Part shown: in pieces, positions 25,123-33,548 of the stretch
Numbering within the stretch: position 1 is the first letter of the stretch
Layout: each line of letters starts with the position of its first letter
Assembly (NCBI GenBank): GCA_015057665.1
Contig: SVDY01000022.1
Coordinates: 1-37,074 of the forward strand
DNA length: 37,074 nucleotides
Reading direction: 5' to 3'
From: Lachnospiraceae bacterium
Lineage (GTDB): Bacteria; Bacillota; Clostridia; Lachnospirales; Lachnospiraceae
The notes under the pieces: generated by a model
Told to the model about the DNA's origin: nothing
Seen by the model: the letters and a program-made list of their open reading frames with translations, nothing else
Databases searched by the model: none
Translations under genes and position numbers: made by a program

Positions 25123-26375
25123 AGTTCATCATATTCTATAAGACATTGTCTTAAAAATCCCAGCGCATTTGCTACAGAACTCTCTCTGATTTTCTGTCTG
25201 TTACCGCTGAACATACATTTTTTAACGTAGTTTTTCTCCTTAATGTGACATCCAATGTATACAAGTCCCACTGGTTTTTCTTCTGTTCCGCCGCCAGGGC
25301 CTGCAATACCGGTAACGGAAACTGCAACTTCTGCCTGGGCGGCAATGGCTGCTCCAACAGCCATCTCTTTTGCAGTCTGACTGGATACTGCACCAAATTC
25401 CTCTAAGGTCTTTTTATTCACCTCCAGGATTTTTCTCTTCGCTCTGTTGGAATAGGTAATAAATCCGCGTCCAAACACGTCTGACACCCCCGGAACGCCT
25501 ACAATACGCCCGGCCAGAAGACCGCCGGTACAGGATTCCGCTGTTACAAGCTTCCACTCCCTGTTTTGAAGAATTTTTATAATACTCTCCTCCAGAGTCT
25601 CATTTTCATCCATGGAATAAATATTTTTTCCAAATCTTTTGCTGACCTCATCACAGATCGGCTGAATCAATTTCTTTGCTTCCTGTATGTCTGATGCTTT
25701 TGCAGTAACACGAAGATGTACCTCCCCTGTTTTGGCATAAGGAGCAATAGTTGGATTTGTCTGATTCTTAAGCATATCACTGATTGCGTCTTCCAGCATA
25801 CTTTCACCTATACCAAAGGTCTTAATTGTACGGGAATAGATGACACCGTCTGTCATTTTTTCAAGATATGGGACAACCTGTTCTTCAAACAAAGGTTTCA
25901 GTTCACCCGGCGGCCCCGGAAGAAGAATGACTGTTTTGTCTCCTTCTTTTGACTTAAGAATAAGCCCGGGTGCGGTACCGTTGGGATTAAAAAGAATCTG
26001 AGCCCCTTCCGGAACCATTGCCTGTTTCCAGTTGTTCTCTGTAATCTTGTGAATCATTCGTTTTTCAAAAAAATCTTCTATGGAAGACTTCACATTCTCG
26101 TCCAGATAAAGAGGCAGATCAAGTACCTTAGCCGCTGTTTCTTTCGTAATATCATCTGCAGTCGGCCCCAGACCTCCGGACAAAACAAGAATGTCGGAGC
26201 GGGACAAAGCACTTTTAAGTGCCATGGTCAGGCGTTCTTCATTATCTCCCACTGTCGTCTCAAAATATACGGATATACCTAGTCCTGCCATCTTTTCAGA
26301 CAGATAGGCTGCGTTGGTATTCACAATATTACCAAGCAATATCTCTGTCCCTACAGAAATCAGTTCGGCTGTCAT
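25116..26375 (-). CDS. cinA: CinA family protein (nicotinamide-nucleotide amidase type)
   Basis: Two domains in 419 residues. The N-terminal part is a molybdopterin-binding-like COG1058 domain (ELISVGTEILLGNIVNTNAAYLS; LVLSGGLGPTADDITKE; LLPGPPGELKPLF), linked to ADP-ribose or NMN pyrophosphatase activity. The C-terminal part is a PncC/CinA domain (VTAESCTGGLLAGRI; VSVTGIAGPGGGT) that deamidates NMN. It lies directly upstream of recA, the usual Firmicutes location, but a terminator separates them. It starts 15 nt after pgsA ends. Confidence 0.96.
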   Translation of the reverse strand: MTAELISVGTEILLGNIVNTNAAYLSEKMAGLGISVYFETTVGDNEERLTMALKSALSRSDILVLSGGLGPTADDITKETAAKVLDLPLYLDENVKSSIEDFFEKRMIHKITENNWKQAMVPEGAQILFNPNGTAPGLILKSKEGDKTVILLPGPPGELKPLFEEQVVPYLEKMTDGVIYSRTIKTFGIGESMLEDAISDMLKNQTNPTIAPYAKTGEVHLRVTAKASDIQEAKKLIQPICDEVSKRFGKNIYSMDENETLEESIIKILQNREWKLVTAESCTGGLLAGRIVGVPGVSDVFGRGFITYSNRAKRKILEVNKKTLEEFGAVSSQTAKEMAVGAAIAAQAEVAVSVTGIAGPGGGTEEKPVGLVYIGCHIKEKNYVKKCMFSGNRQKIRESSVANALGFLRQCLIEYDELA

Positions 26376-26390
26376 AAGAAGTCATCTCCT

Positions 26391-26936
26391 TTATTTTTGT
26401 TCAGTCAGTACCTGTTTGTTTTTCATAATATAGTCTAACAGGGAAACGATAGTAAGAATAAGGGAAACATAGATTAAAATCTGTTCTAACCAGAAGAATA
26501 CTGTACCTTCCGGATGAATGATTAACAGCATAATCATAAACATCTGAGATACTGTTTTAAATTTGCCCCAGTAGCTTGCAGCAATAACAATACCATTGTC
26601 AGATGCCACAAGACGGAATCCGCTGATAATAAATTCTCTCGCAATAATGATAATTACAATCCATGCAGGCAGACGGCCAAGTTCAATCAAACAAATCATG
26701 GCAGAACAAACTAAAAGCTTGTCCGCAAGAGGATCCATAAACTTTCCAAAGTTTGTAACAAGATTATATTTTCTGGCAATATAACCGTCAAAAAAATCTG
26801 TTAAACTTGCTGCTGCAAATAACACAAGGGCTGTCAATTCTGTTGTAAAACCTTTATTCATCAGTAAAAATACTACGAAAAAAGGAATCATAATCACTCT
26901 AAGAATAGTAAGCTTATTCGGTAAATTCATTTCCAT
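26391..26936 (-). CDS. pgsA: CDP-diacylglycerol--glycerol-3-phosphate 3-phosphatidyltransferase
   Basis: A membrane enzyme that makes phosphatidylglycerol phosphate. About 181 residues. The CDP-alcohol phosphotransferase motif D-G-x2-A-R-x8-G-x3-D-x3-D is complete in DGYIARKYNL followed by FGKFMDPLAD. Several membrane spans follow. AGGAGA (26945-26950) lies 8 nt before the ATG at 26934-26936 but overlaps the earlier in-frame ATG, so the later start is preferred. The 5' end overlaps rimO by 23 nt in another frame, and the ribosome site lies inside rimO. Confidence 0.95.
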   Translation of the reverse strand: MEMNLPNKLTILRVIMIPFFVVFLLMNKGFTTELTALVLFAAASLTDFFDGYIARKYNLVTNFGKFMDPLADKLLVCSAMICLIELGRLPAWIVIIIIAREFIISGFRLVASDNGIVIAASYWGKFKTVSQMFMIMLLIIHPEGTVFFWLEQILIYVSLILTIVSLLDYIMKNKQVLTEQK

Positions 26937-28269
26937 AATACACATCTCCTATCAAATCATACTCATTCGCTTCGGTAATCAATACATCAACAAAAGTTCC
27001 GGAAATAATTTCTTCCGGACTGCGGACAAACACGCATCCGTCTACTTTTGGAGCATCCTTTTCACTTCTGCCTACATAAATGTCTTCATCGAACAGATAA
27101 CCTTCTACACATACTTTCAGAATGTGTCCTACCATCTGTTGATTTTTATCATATGAAATCTCCTGCTGCAGCTCCATGATCTCGTCTCTGCGGCGGATCT
27201 TCATATCTTCTTCAATCTGTTCTTCCATAGAAGCAGCTCTTGTTCCTTCTTCCGGAGAATAGGTAAATACACCAAGGCGGTCAAATTCCATCTCATCCAC
27301 AAATGCTGCCATAGCCTCATGTTCTTCTTCTGTCTCTCCAGGGAAACCGGAAATCAGGGTTGTTCTTAATGTAATCTCAGGAATTCTCTCTCTTAGTTTT
27401 CCAATGATCTCTACCAACTCTGCTCTGTTTGTGCGGCGTCCCATTAATTTAAGAACCCTGTCCTCGCTATGCTGTATAGGCATATCCAGATATTTGCAAA
27501 TTTTATCTTCTGTTGCCATTACTTCAATCAGTTCTTCTGTGATTTCTTCCGGATAACAATAAAGAATTCGAATCCATTCAATTCCGTCAATCCGGCAAAG
27601 TTTGCGAAGTAATTCAGGAAGCATTTTTCTTCCATAGCGGTCTATGCCATACACGGTTGTCTCCTGGGCAACCAATACAAGTTCCCGGATTCCATCAGCG
27701 GCAAGTTTTTCCGCCTCTTTTAAAATATGTTCCATAGGAACACTGCGGTAATTACCGCGGATACTTGGAATAATACAATATGTACACCGTTTATTACATC
27801 CTTCTGCGATTTTAAGATAAGCAAGATGATTTCCTGTAGTAATAACACGATCGACCTGGCTCATATCAGGAAGATAGGTAAGTTCCCTGATCATTGTCAC
27901 TTTCTGTTCTTCTGTTTCCTTTTCCATTGCCTGTTCAATGGCACGAATAATATCATCATAGTTGGCTGATCCAAGAATAATATCCACTTCCGGTAATTCT
28001 TCCCTGATTTCTTCAGGATATCTCTGTGCAAGACAACCTGTCACCACCAGAAGCCTGCATCTGTTTTCTTTATAGGATGCCATCTCAAGAATCGTCTCTA
28101 TGCTTTCCTCTTTCGCATCATGAATGAAACAGCATGTATTGATTACAATTACATCTGCCTCTTCTTCCCGGCTGACAATTTCATATCCTGCCTTTTTTGA
28201 CAGACCGATCATGTATTCGCTGTCTACAAGATTCTTATCGCAGCCTAGGGATACAAAAAATAGATTCAT
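26914..28269 (-). CDS. rimO: Ribosomal protein S12 methylthiotransferase
   Basis: A radical SAM enzyme that methylthiolates Asp of ribosomal protein S12. The N-terminal UPF0004 domain has the three cysteines of the auxiliary cluster (C10, C46, C79). The radical SAM cluster is C158-x3-C162-x2-C165 (EGCNKRCTYCIIPSIRG). A C-terminal TRAM domain is present in the 451 residues. The opening MNLFFVSLGCDKNLVDSEYM is typical of RimO as opposed to MiaB. It is translationally overlapped with pgsA downstream and 56 nt from ftsK upstream. Confidence 0.96.
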   Translation of the reverse strand: MNLFFVSLGCDKNLVDSEYMIGLSKKAGYEIVSREEEADVIVINTCCFIHDAKEESIETILEMASYKENRCRLLVVTGCLAQRYPEEIREELPEVDIILGSANYDDIIRAIEQAMEKETEEQKVTMIRELTYLPDMSQVDRVITTGNHLAYLKIAEGCNKRCTYCIIPSIRGNYRSVPMEHILKEAEKLAADGIRELVLVAQETTVYGIDRYGRKMLPELLRKLCRIDGIEWIRILYCYPEEITEELIEVMATEDKICKYLDMPIQHSEDRVLKLMGRRTNRAELVEIIGKLRERIPEITLRTTLISGFPGETEEEHEAMAAFVDEMEFDRLGVFTYSPEEGTRAASMEEQIEEDMKIRRRDEIMELQQEISYDKNQQMVGHILKVCVEGYLFDEDIYVGRSEKDAPKVDGCVFVRSPEEIISGTFVDVLITEANEYDLIGDVYYGNEFTE

Positions 28270-28325
28270 GTTAATCCCAACTTTCTTTTTATTTTAGTCT
28301 ATAAGAATAGAGACATTCCCCATTC

Positions 28326-30896
28326 TTATAAATACTCTTCAAAATACTGTTCCAGCTGATCTTCGGACATCAGTATTCTTCTTGGCTTTGTACCTTCTTC
28401 CGGCCCCACAATGCCTGCGTCAGCAAGCTGTTCCATAATTCTGGAAGCACGGTTAAATCCAACCTTAAACATGCGCTGAAGCATTCCAATGGATGCCTTT
28501 TCCTTTGTTACAATAAATCTTGCAGCTTCCTGAAACAATTCGTCTTTTTCTTCAGAACCGGCTGCAGTTTTTATACTTGTCTCAATTTTGGAAGTAACTT
28601 CCCTGGCAATGTTTTGTTGTTCTTCTCCTCCGGTCTGTTCTTTTAAGAAATCAACAATGGCTCCCACTTCCTTATCTGAGATAAAAGCGCCCTGTACACG
28701 GATCGGTTTCTGCTGTCCCTGTGGAGCAAACAGCATATCACCGTTACCGAGCAGTTTTTCTGCCCCATTCATGTCAAGAATTGTTCTGGAATCCACACCT
28801 GAGGACACCATAAATGCAATTCTTGATGGAACATTGGCTTTGATCAGACCGGTAATAACATTGACAGACGGTCTCTGAGTTGCAATAACAAGATGAATGC
28901 CCGCTGCTCTTGCAAGCTGGGAAAGTCTCACAATTGCACCTTCCACTTCGCCTGGAGCAACCATCATAAGATCCGCAAGCTCATCTACAATAATAATGAT
29001 CTGTGGAAGCTTCTTAATTGCATCCGGTTCCACTTCACCGGTTGCCAGAACCTCTTCCACTTTCTTATTGTAGCCTTCCAGATTTCTTACCCCGTATTCA
29101 GCAAACTTGTTATAACGCTCGGTCATCTCTGCCACCGCCCAGTTTAATGCTCCTGCTGCTTTCTGAGGATCAGTCACCACCGGAATAAGCAGATGTGGAA
29201 TGCCGTTGTATGTACTAAGCTCTACCACTTTCGGGTCAATCATAATAAACTTTACATCTTTTGGATCTGCTTTATAGAGAACACTTGTAATTAATGTGTT
29301 AACAAATACAGATTTACCGGAACCTGTTGCACCTGCAATCAACATATGAGGCATTTTTGCAATGTCTGATACAATTATATTTCCCGCAATATCTTTTCCT
29401 ACGGCATAGGTAAGACTTGATCTGGCAGATTTGAATTTGTCACTTTCAATCAAATCTCTCAAACGTACCATCTCGTTATGCTGGTTTGGAACTTCGATCC
29501 CAATGGCTGCTTTTCCAGGAATCGGAGCTTCAATTCGAATATCCGCAGCTGCAAGATTTAATTTGATGTCATCAGAAAGGCTTAAAATACGGCTTACTTT
29601 AACCCCTTGTTCCGGTTGAAGTTCATATCTTGTAACCGATGGACCGCAGCTGACATCCGTAATTGTTACATTGACACCAAAGTTTGCCAATGTCTGCTGC
29701 AGCTTCATGGCTGTTTCCTTTAGTATTCTCTGCTGTTTTAGGGAGTTTGTATTAGATCCCCTCATCATCAGATCATATGGAGGAAATATATAAGGTTTAT
29801 TTGCTGCTTTTGCCGCCTGATCCATATCCTGTTTCATCTGCTCAGATACCTGTTCGTCCATTGCAGGTTTCTGAACTCTTGTTTGTTTCTTTTCAGGTTC
29901 ATTTACTCTTTCTTCCACCGGAGCATTGTTCTTTTCTTCAAAAGAATGGTCTCTCGCCACTGTTTCCGTATCTGGTCCTATGGAGCTTTCCGGTACAACC
30001 AGTTCTTCAAGCTTCAGATCATCAAGCCATGAAAATGTATCCATGGATATGGAATCTGCAGCTTTCTTCTCCGGATTTTCTGAAGCTTTCTTTTCTGCTG
30101 TGCTGCCATTTGGTTCCTGCATTCCAGTCTGTTCAAAAGCTGTATCCAGCCCAAATTTTTCACCAATATCAACAACTTTCTTTTTAGGTCTTCCCGGTTT
30201 CTTCTTCGCATCTTTCTCTTCTATCAGATTATCACGGAAAGTGCCTGGTATAGCCTTTTGTTCTAGTGCCTTTTCTTCCCTTTTCTGCTGTCTTTCTACT
30301 ATTTTCTCTTTAGAAACTTTCACTGTTGAACTTCCAGCATCTTTTAATAATTTCAGAATTGACTTTTCAAACACCAGCATAAGAGAAATCAGCATTATCA
30401 TGACTGTTATAATGACTGATGCCGCTTTACCCAAAAACTTGTTAAGCACAATACAGACTGCTCCGCCAATAAAACCTCCGCCTGTGTGATAGGTAAATGC
30501 ATGTTCCGCTGCCGCAAAAACGGATGTCTCATCAAAATTAACAAACATCTGACTGATGACAGAAATCATACAGAAAAACAGAATTGTTAAAATAGTCTTT
30601 TTGATTGCAAGGGAACTGAACTGATTGGCAAACAAAAGGCCAACCAGAATCAGTATCACCACCGGAAGCACATGCTGTACAACGCCAAAAGTTCCAAAGA
30701 AAATGGAGCTGATGATATTGCCAACCGCACCGCAAAAGCCAAAGTTCCCTAACAGGAGCAGCACTGCAGCGATAACAGTAATCCAGATAATGATTTCTGT
30801 ATGAAAAGACGCAAAATCCTGAGATTTTTCCTGCCCCTTTTTTGCAGAGGAGGATGTCCTTTTTTTCGTAGTAGTTTTTTTTCGATTGTTACTCAT
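28326..30896 (-). CDS. ftsK: DNA translocase FtsK/SpoIIIE
   Basis: A septal DNA pump that moves chromosome arms during division or sporulation. Its 856 residues show a Lys/Ser-rich N-tip, four membrane spans (~33-180), a charged linker (~190-370), and the RecA-like motor with Walker A AGATGSGKSV (~525) and Walker B IIIIVDELADLMM. The C-terminal gamma winged helix (ASIGMLQRMFKVGFNRASRIMEQL) binds the orienting DNA sequence. I cannot separate SpoIIIE from FtsK by sequence alone. The TepA-like gene is 16 nt upstream, as in B. subtilis. Confidence 0.97.
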   Translation of the reverse strand: MSNNRKKTTTKKRTSSSAKKGQEKSQDFASFHTEIIIWITVIAAVLLLLGNFGFCGAVGNIISSIFFGTFGVVQHVLPVVILILVGLLFANQFSSLAIKKTILTILFFCMISVISQMFVNFDETSVFAAAEHAFTYHTGGGFIGGAVCIVLNKFLGKAASVIITVMIMLISLMLVFEKSILKLLKDAGSSTVKVSKEKIVERQQKREEKALEQKAIPGTFRDNLIEEKDAKKKPGRPKKKVVDIGEKFGLDTAFEQTGMQEPNGSTAEKKASENPEKKAADSISMDTFSWLDDLKLEELVVPESSIGPDTETVARDHSFEEKNNAPVEERVNEPEKKQTRVQKPAMDEQVSEQMKQDMDQAAKAANKPYIFPPYDLMMRGSNTNSLKQQRILKETAMKLQQTLANFGVNVTITDVSCGPSVTRYELQPEQGVKVSRILSLSDDIKLNLAAADIRIEAPIPGKAAIGIEVPNQHNEMVRLRDLIESDKFKSARSSLTYAVGKDIAGNIIVSDIAKMPHMLIAGATGSGKSVFVNTLITSVLYKADPKDVKFIMIDPKVVELSTYNGIPHLLIPVVTDPQKAAGALNWAVAEMTERYNKFAEYGVRNLEGYNKKVEEVLATGEVEPDAIKKLPQIIIIVDELADLMMVAPGEVEGAIVRLSQLARAAGIHLVIATQRPSVNVITGLIKANVPSRIAFMVSSGVDSRTILDMNGAEKLLGNGDMLFAPQGQQKPIRVQGAFISDKEVGAIVDFLKEQTGGEEQQNIAREVTSKIETSIKTAAGSEEKDELFQEAARFIVTKEKASIGMLQRMFKVGFNRASRIMEQLADAGIVGPEEGTKPRRILMSEDQLEQYFEEYL

Positions 30897-30912
30897 GTAA
30901 CCCCTCTTTCTG

Positions 30913-31581
30913 TCAGCTGCATGACTGATTCTGACATATCAATTCATACAGCTTATTTAATGCGTGGCTGATTCCACCCACCTCATCTATAATTCCTTCT
31001 TCAATTGTCTCCTCACCTACTAAAACAGTTCCCACATCCCGGTTAAGAATCCCTGTTGCCATCATAAGTTCTTCCATTCTTTCTTTTGAAATGCGGGAAT
31101 GATCGGATACAAAACGAAGAATCCTGTCTTGAATCATTTTAAAATAATCGTAAGTCTGTTGCGCCCCAATAACCATGCCATTCATTCGAACAGGATGAAT
31201 TACCATGGTTCCGCTTGGAACAATATAGGAATAATCTGCAGCCACCGCAAGCGGCACACCGATAGAGTGGCTGTCGCCTATGACAAGTGATACAACCGGT
31301 TTACTGATAGATGCGATCATCTCTCCTATGGCAAGACCTGCTGAGCAGTCTCCTCCAATAGAGTTCTCCACCAGAAGAAGTCCGGCAATCTCGGGAGAAT
31401 TCTCCACATAAGCAAGCTGAGGCAGAACATGCTCATATTTTGTCGTCTTACTAGAAGAAGAAAGATTCTCATGACCTTCAATCTCGCCTATCACAGATAA
31501 TAATAATATTTTACGATCATCGGGTCCGGTTAAATACATTTGTCCCAAATCGAATAGATTGTCTTTTTGATTTTCCTGCAT
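30913..31581 (-). CDS. tepA: ClpP-like serine protease, TepA/YmfB type
   Basis: A 222-residue member of the ClpP/crotonase fold. The catalytic Ser lies in GDSHSIGVPLA (S106) and the catalytic His in VIHPVRMNG (H129). The upstream ENSIGGDCSAGLAIGEMI segment forms the oxyanion side. It is shorter at the N-terminus and more divergent than true ClpP, and it sits directly before ftsK/spoIIIE, which is where tepA lies in Bacillus. Bacillus TepA was linked to protein secretion and to clearing spore proteins. A GAAAGGAGA ribosome site is fused to the end of a TTTCAAC/GTTGAAA hairpin. Confidence 0.87.
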   Translation of the reverse strand: MQENQKDNLFDLGQMYLTGPDDRKILLLSVIGEIEGHENLSSSSKTTKYEHVLPQLAYVENSPEIAGLLLVENSIGGDCSAGLAIGEMIASISKPVVSLVIGDSHSIGVPLAVAADYSYIVPSGTMVIHPVRMNGMVIGAQQTYDYFKMIQDRILRFVSDHSRISKERMEELMMATGILNRDVGTVLVGEETIEEGIIDEVGGISHALNKLYELICQNQSCS

Positions 31582-31591
31582 TATAATCTCC

Positions 31592-31611
31592 TTTCAACAC
31601 CACGGTTGAAA
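31592..31611. promoter_or_regulatory. Inverted repeat directly before the tepA ribosome site
   Basis: TTTCAAC and GTTGAAA are perfect 7-bp arms around a 6-nt spacer. In the RNA, the 3' arm runs straight into GGAGA, so the hairpin or a bound protein could affect tepA-ftsK translation. Confidence 0.5.
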
Positions 31612-31674
31612 CATATTTTATGCAGAGAAACAAATTCTATTCTATTTAAATTGTTTTCTGATTTAATGAAAACA

Positions 31675-31709
31675 CCAGGCAGAATACTATAATTCCGGAT
31701 TCTGCCTGG
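31675..31709 (-). terminator. Intrinsic terminator of the metY-dtd unit
   Basis: An 11-bp perfect stem (CCAGGCAGAAT with ATTCTGCCTGG) with a 13-nt loop is followed on the minus strand by TGTTTTC. Confidence 0.8.
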
Positions 31710-31713
31710 AAAA

Positions 31714-31748
31714 TTCAAGTCTCGCCCGCAAGACTTGACGCGGGATCC
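31714..31748 (-). repeat. Dispersed pseudoknot-like element, copy C
   Basis: On the minus strand GGATCCCGCG is followed by TCAAGTCT, a TGCGGGCG loop and AGACTTGA. The 8-bp stem is perfect, and CCCGC upstream can pair with GCGGG in its loop. A small CAGC-GAA-GCTG hairpin (31753-31763) precedes it. It fills the space between the dtd stop and the terminator. Confidence 0.7.
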
Positions 31749-31767
31749 GTGTCAGCTTCGCTGATAT

Positions 31768-32217
31768 CTATGCAAGATCTGCAGTGTCCAGCACAATGGT
31801 AAACGGACCATCGTTTATAATCTCTACCTGCATTTCTGCTCCAAATTCTCCATGGGCAACCTTTTTCACCTGTGGAGTACATTGCCCGATCACATATTCA
31901 TAAAGAGCTTTCGCATGTTCCGGGCTGCCGGCACCGGTGAAACTTGGTCTTCTTCCTTTTCTGCAATCGGCATATAAAGTAAACTGAGATATAATTAAAA
32001 GTTCTCCGTCTGTGTCTTGAATGGAAAGGTTGGTTTTTCCATTCTCATCTTCGCAGATACGAAGACCGATCAGTTTGCGGATCAGTTTGTCTGCATCTTC
32101 TCTGGTATCCTCATTACAAACTCCAAGAAGAACGTTATATCCTTTGCCGATCTCACCAATCACCTGTCCGTCTACAGATACTTTACTTCTTAAAACTCTC
32201 TGTATTACGGCTCTCAT
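31768..32217 (-). CDS. dtd: D-aminoacyl-tRNA deacylase
   Basis: Removes D-amino acids (and glycine from tRNA-Ala) from tRNA. Its 149 residues are the standard length. MRAVIQRVLRSKVSVDG, the SQFTLYADCRKGRRPSF box and the C-terminal NDGPFTIVLDT (cross-subunit Gly-Pro motif) are all present. Its ATG overlaps the metY stop by one base (TAATG), so translation is coupled. Confidence 0.97.
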   Translation of the reverse strand: MRAVIQRVLRSKVSVDGQVIGEIGKGYNVLLGVCNEDTREDADKLIRKLIGLRICEDENGKTNLSIQDTDGELLIISQFTLYADCRKGRRPSFTGAGSPEHAKALYEYVIGQCTPQVKKVAHGEFGAEMQVEIINDGPFTIVLDTADLA

Positions 32218-33491
32218 TAGATCTGCTCCAATGCCTGTGCAAGGTCTTCAATAATATCTTCTACATCTTCAATGCCCACACTGAATCGGATCAGTTCAGG
32301 TCCGATACCGGCTTCCAAAAGCTGTTCATCTGTAAGCTGTCTGTGTGTGGTACTTGCCGGATGGAGCACACCTGTCTTTGCATCAGCTACGTGAACAACG
32401 ATGGCTGCAAGCTGAAGACTGTCCATCAGCTTCATTGCTGCTTCTCTTCCGCCTTTTACACCAAATGAGATAACGCCGCAAGTGCCTTTAGGCATATATT
32501 TCTGAGCCATTGGATAGAATTTATTTCCTTCCATAGACGGATAATTGACCCATTCAATTTTGTCATGAGCTGCAAGATATTCTGCCACTTTTGTGGCATT
32601 CTCACAGTGGCGCTGTACTCTTAAATGAAGAGTTTCCAGACCAATACTTAAGAGAAATGCATTGTTAGGAGACGGTGTTACACCAAGGTCTCTCATAAGC
32701 TGTGTTCTCGCTTTTGTAATATAAGCTGCATTGCCAAAACGTTCTGTATATACAACACCATGATAGGAATCGTCCGGTTCTGTAAGTCCCGGATACTTGC
32801 CATTATTCCAGTCAAATGTTCCGCCATCTACAATAATACCGCCAAGAGCAACTGCATGTCCGTCAAGGTATTTGGATGTGGAATGCACCACAATGTCGGC
32901 ACCATGTTCAATCGGTCTGCAGTTAATCGGTGTGGCAAAAGTATTATCTACGATCAACGGAACTCCATGGGCATGAGCTGCTTTTGCAAACATCTCAATA
33001 TCCGGAATTTCAAGAGATGGATTGGTCAAACTTTCAATAAATACTGCCTTTGTATTTTCTTTGAATTTTGTTTCTAATTCTTCTGCTGTAACATCTGTTG
33101 GAACAAAAGTCGTCTCAATTCCAATCTTAGGAAGAGTTACACCAAAAAGATTAAATGTTCCGCCATAGATTGCATTTCCTGCAATAATATGATCCCCTGC
33201 ACCACAGATATTTAAAATGGATAATGTGGATGCTGCCTGTCCGGATGAGGTGAAAAGAGCACCAACACCGCCTTCTAATGCAGCGATTCTTTTTTCTACA
33301 ACATCAGATGTAGGGTTGGAAAGTCTTGTATAGAAAAATCCATCTGCCTCCAGATCAAAAAGCTTACCTACTTCTTCACCGGATGTATAACGATATGTTG
33401 TACTCTGAACGATCGGTGTTACTCGCGGCTGACCATTCTCAGGAGTATATCCGGCCTGAACACAATTCGTATTGATTCTGTATTTACTCAT
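32217..33491 (-). CDS. metY: O-acetylhomoserine sulfhydrylase / aminocarboxypropyltransferase
   Basis: A PLP enzyme of the Cys/Met metabolism family that turns O-acetylhomoserine plus sulfide into homocysteine. Its 424 residues and the opening with TPIVQSTTYRY, the SNPTSDVVEKRIAALEGG segment and the PLP lysine in HSTSKYLDG (K207) point to MetY instead of the shorter MetB/MetC. GGAGGAGA precedes the ATG. No SAM or other riboswitch is seen in the 57-nt space upstream. Confidence 0.95.
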   Translation of the reverse strand: MSKYRINTNCVQAGYTPENGQPRVTPIVQSTTYRYTSGEEVGKLFDLEADGFFYTRLSNPTSDVVEKRIAALEGGVGALFTSSGQAASTLSILNICGAGDHIIAGNAIYGGTFNLFGVTLPKIGIETTFVPTDVTAEELETKFKENTKAVFIESLTNPSLEIPDIEMFAKAAHAHGVPLIVDNTFATPINCRPIEHGADIVVHSTSKYLDGHAVALGGIIVDGGTFDWNNGKYPGLTEPDDSYHGVVYTERFGNAAYITKARTQLMRDLGVTPSPNNAFLLSIGLETLHLRVQRHCENATKVAEYLAAHDKIEWVNYPSMEGNKFYPMAQKYMPKGTCGVISFGVKGGREAAMKLMDSLQLAAIVVHVADAKTGVLHPASTTHRQLTDEQLLEAGIGPELIRFSVGIEDVEDIIEDLAQALEQI

Positions 33492-33548
33492 AATGTATCT
33501 CCTCCTGTCATTTGTTCCTTTGAATCATATTATGTAATAATACTCCAA

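Noticed and set aside
29926..30489. 187-codon plus-strand frame inside ftsK
   Set aside because: A Ser/Phe-rich shadow of the Lys/Glu-rich ftsK linker and membrane region; no start signals.
20748..31748. CRISPR array or IS ends from the repeated TTCAAGTC element
   Set aside because: Three isolated copies many kilobases apart, no regular spacing, no transposase or cas gene.
33492..33548. SAM riboswitch or other methionine leader before metY
   Set aside because: The gap is only 57 nt and holds a ribosome site and AT-rich DNA; there is no room for an S-box.
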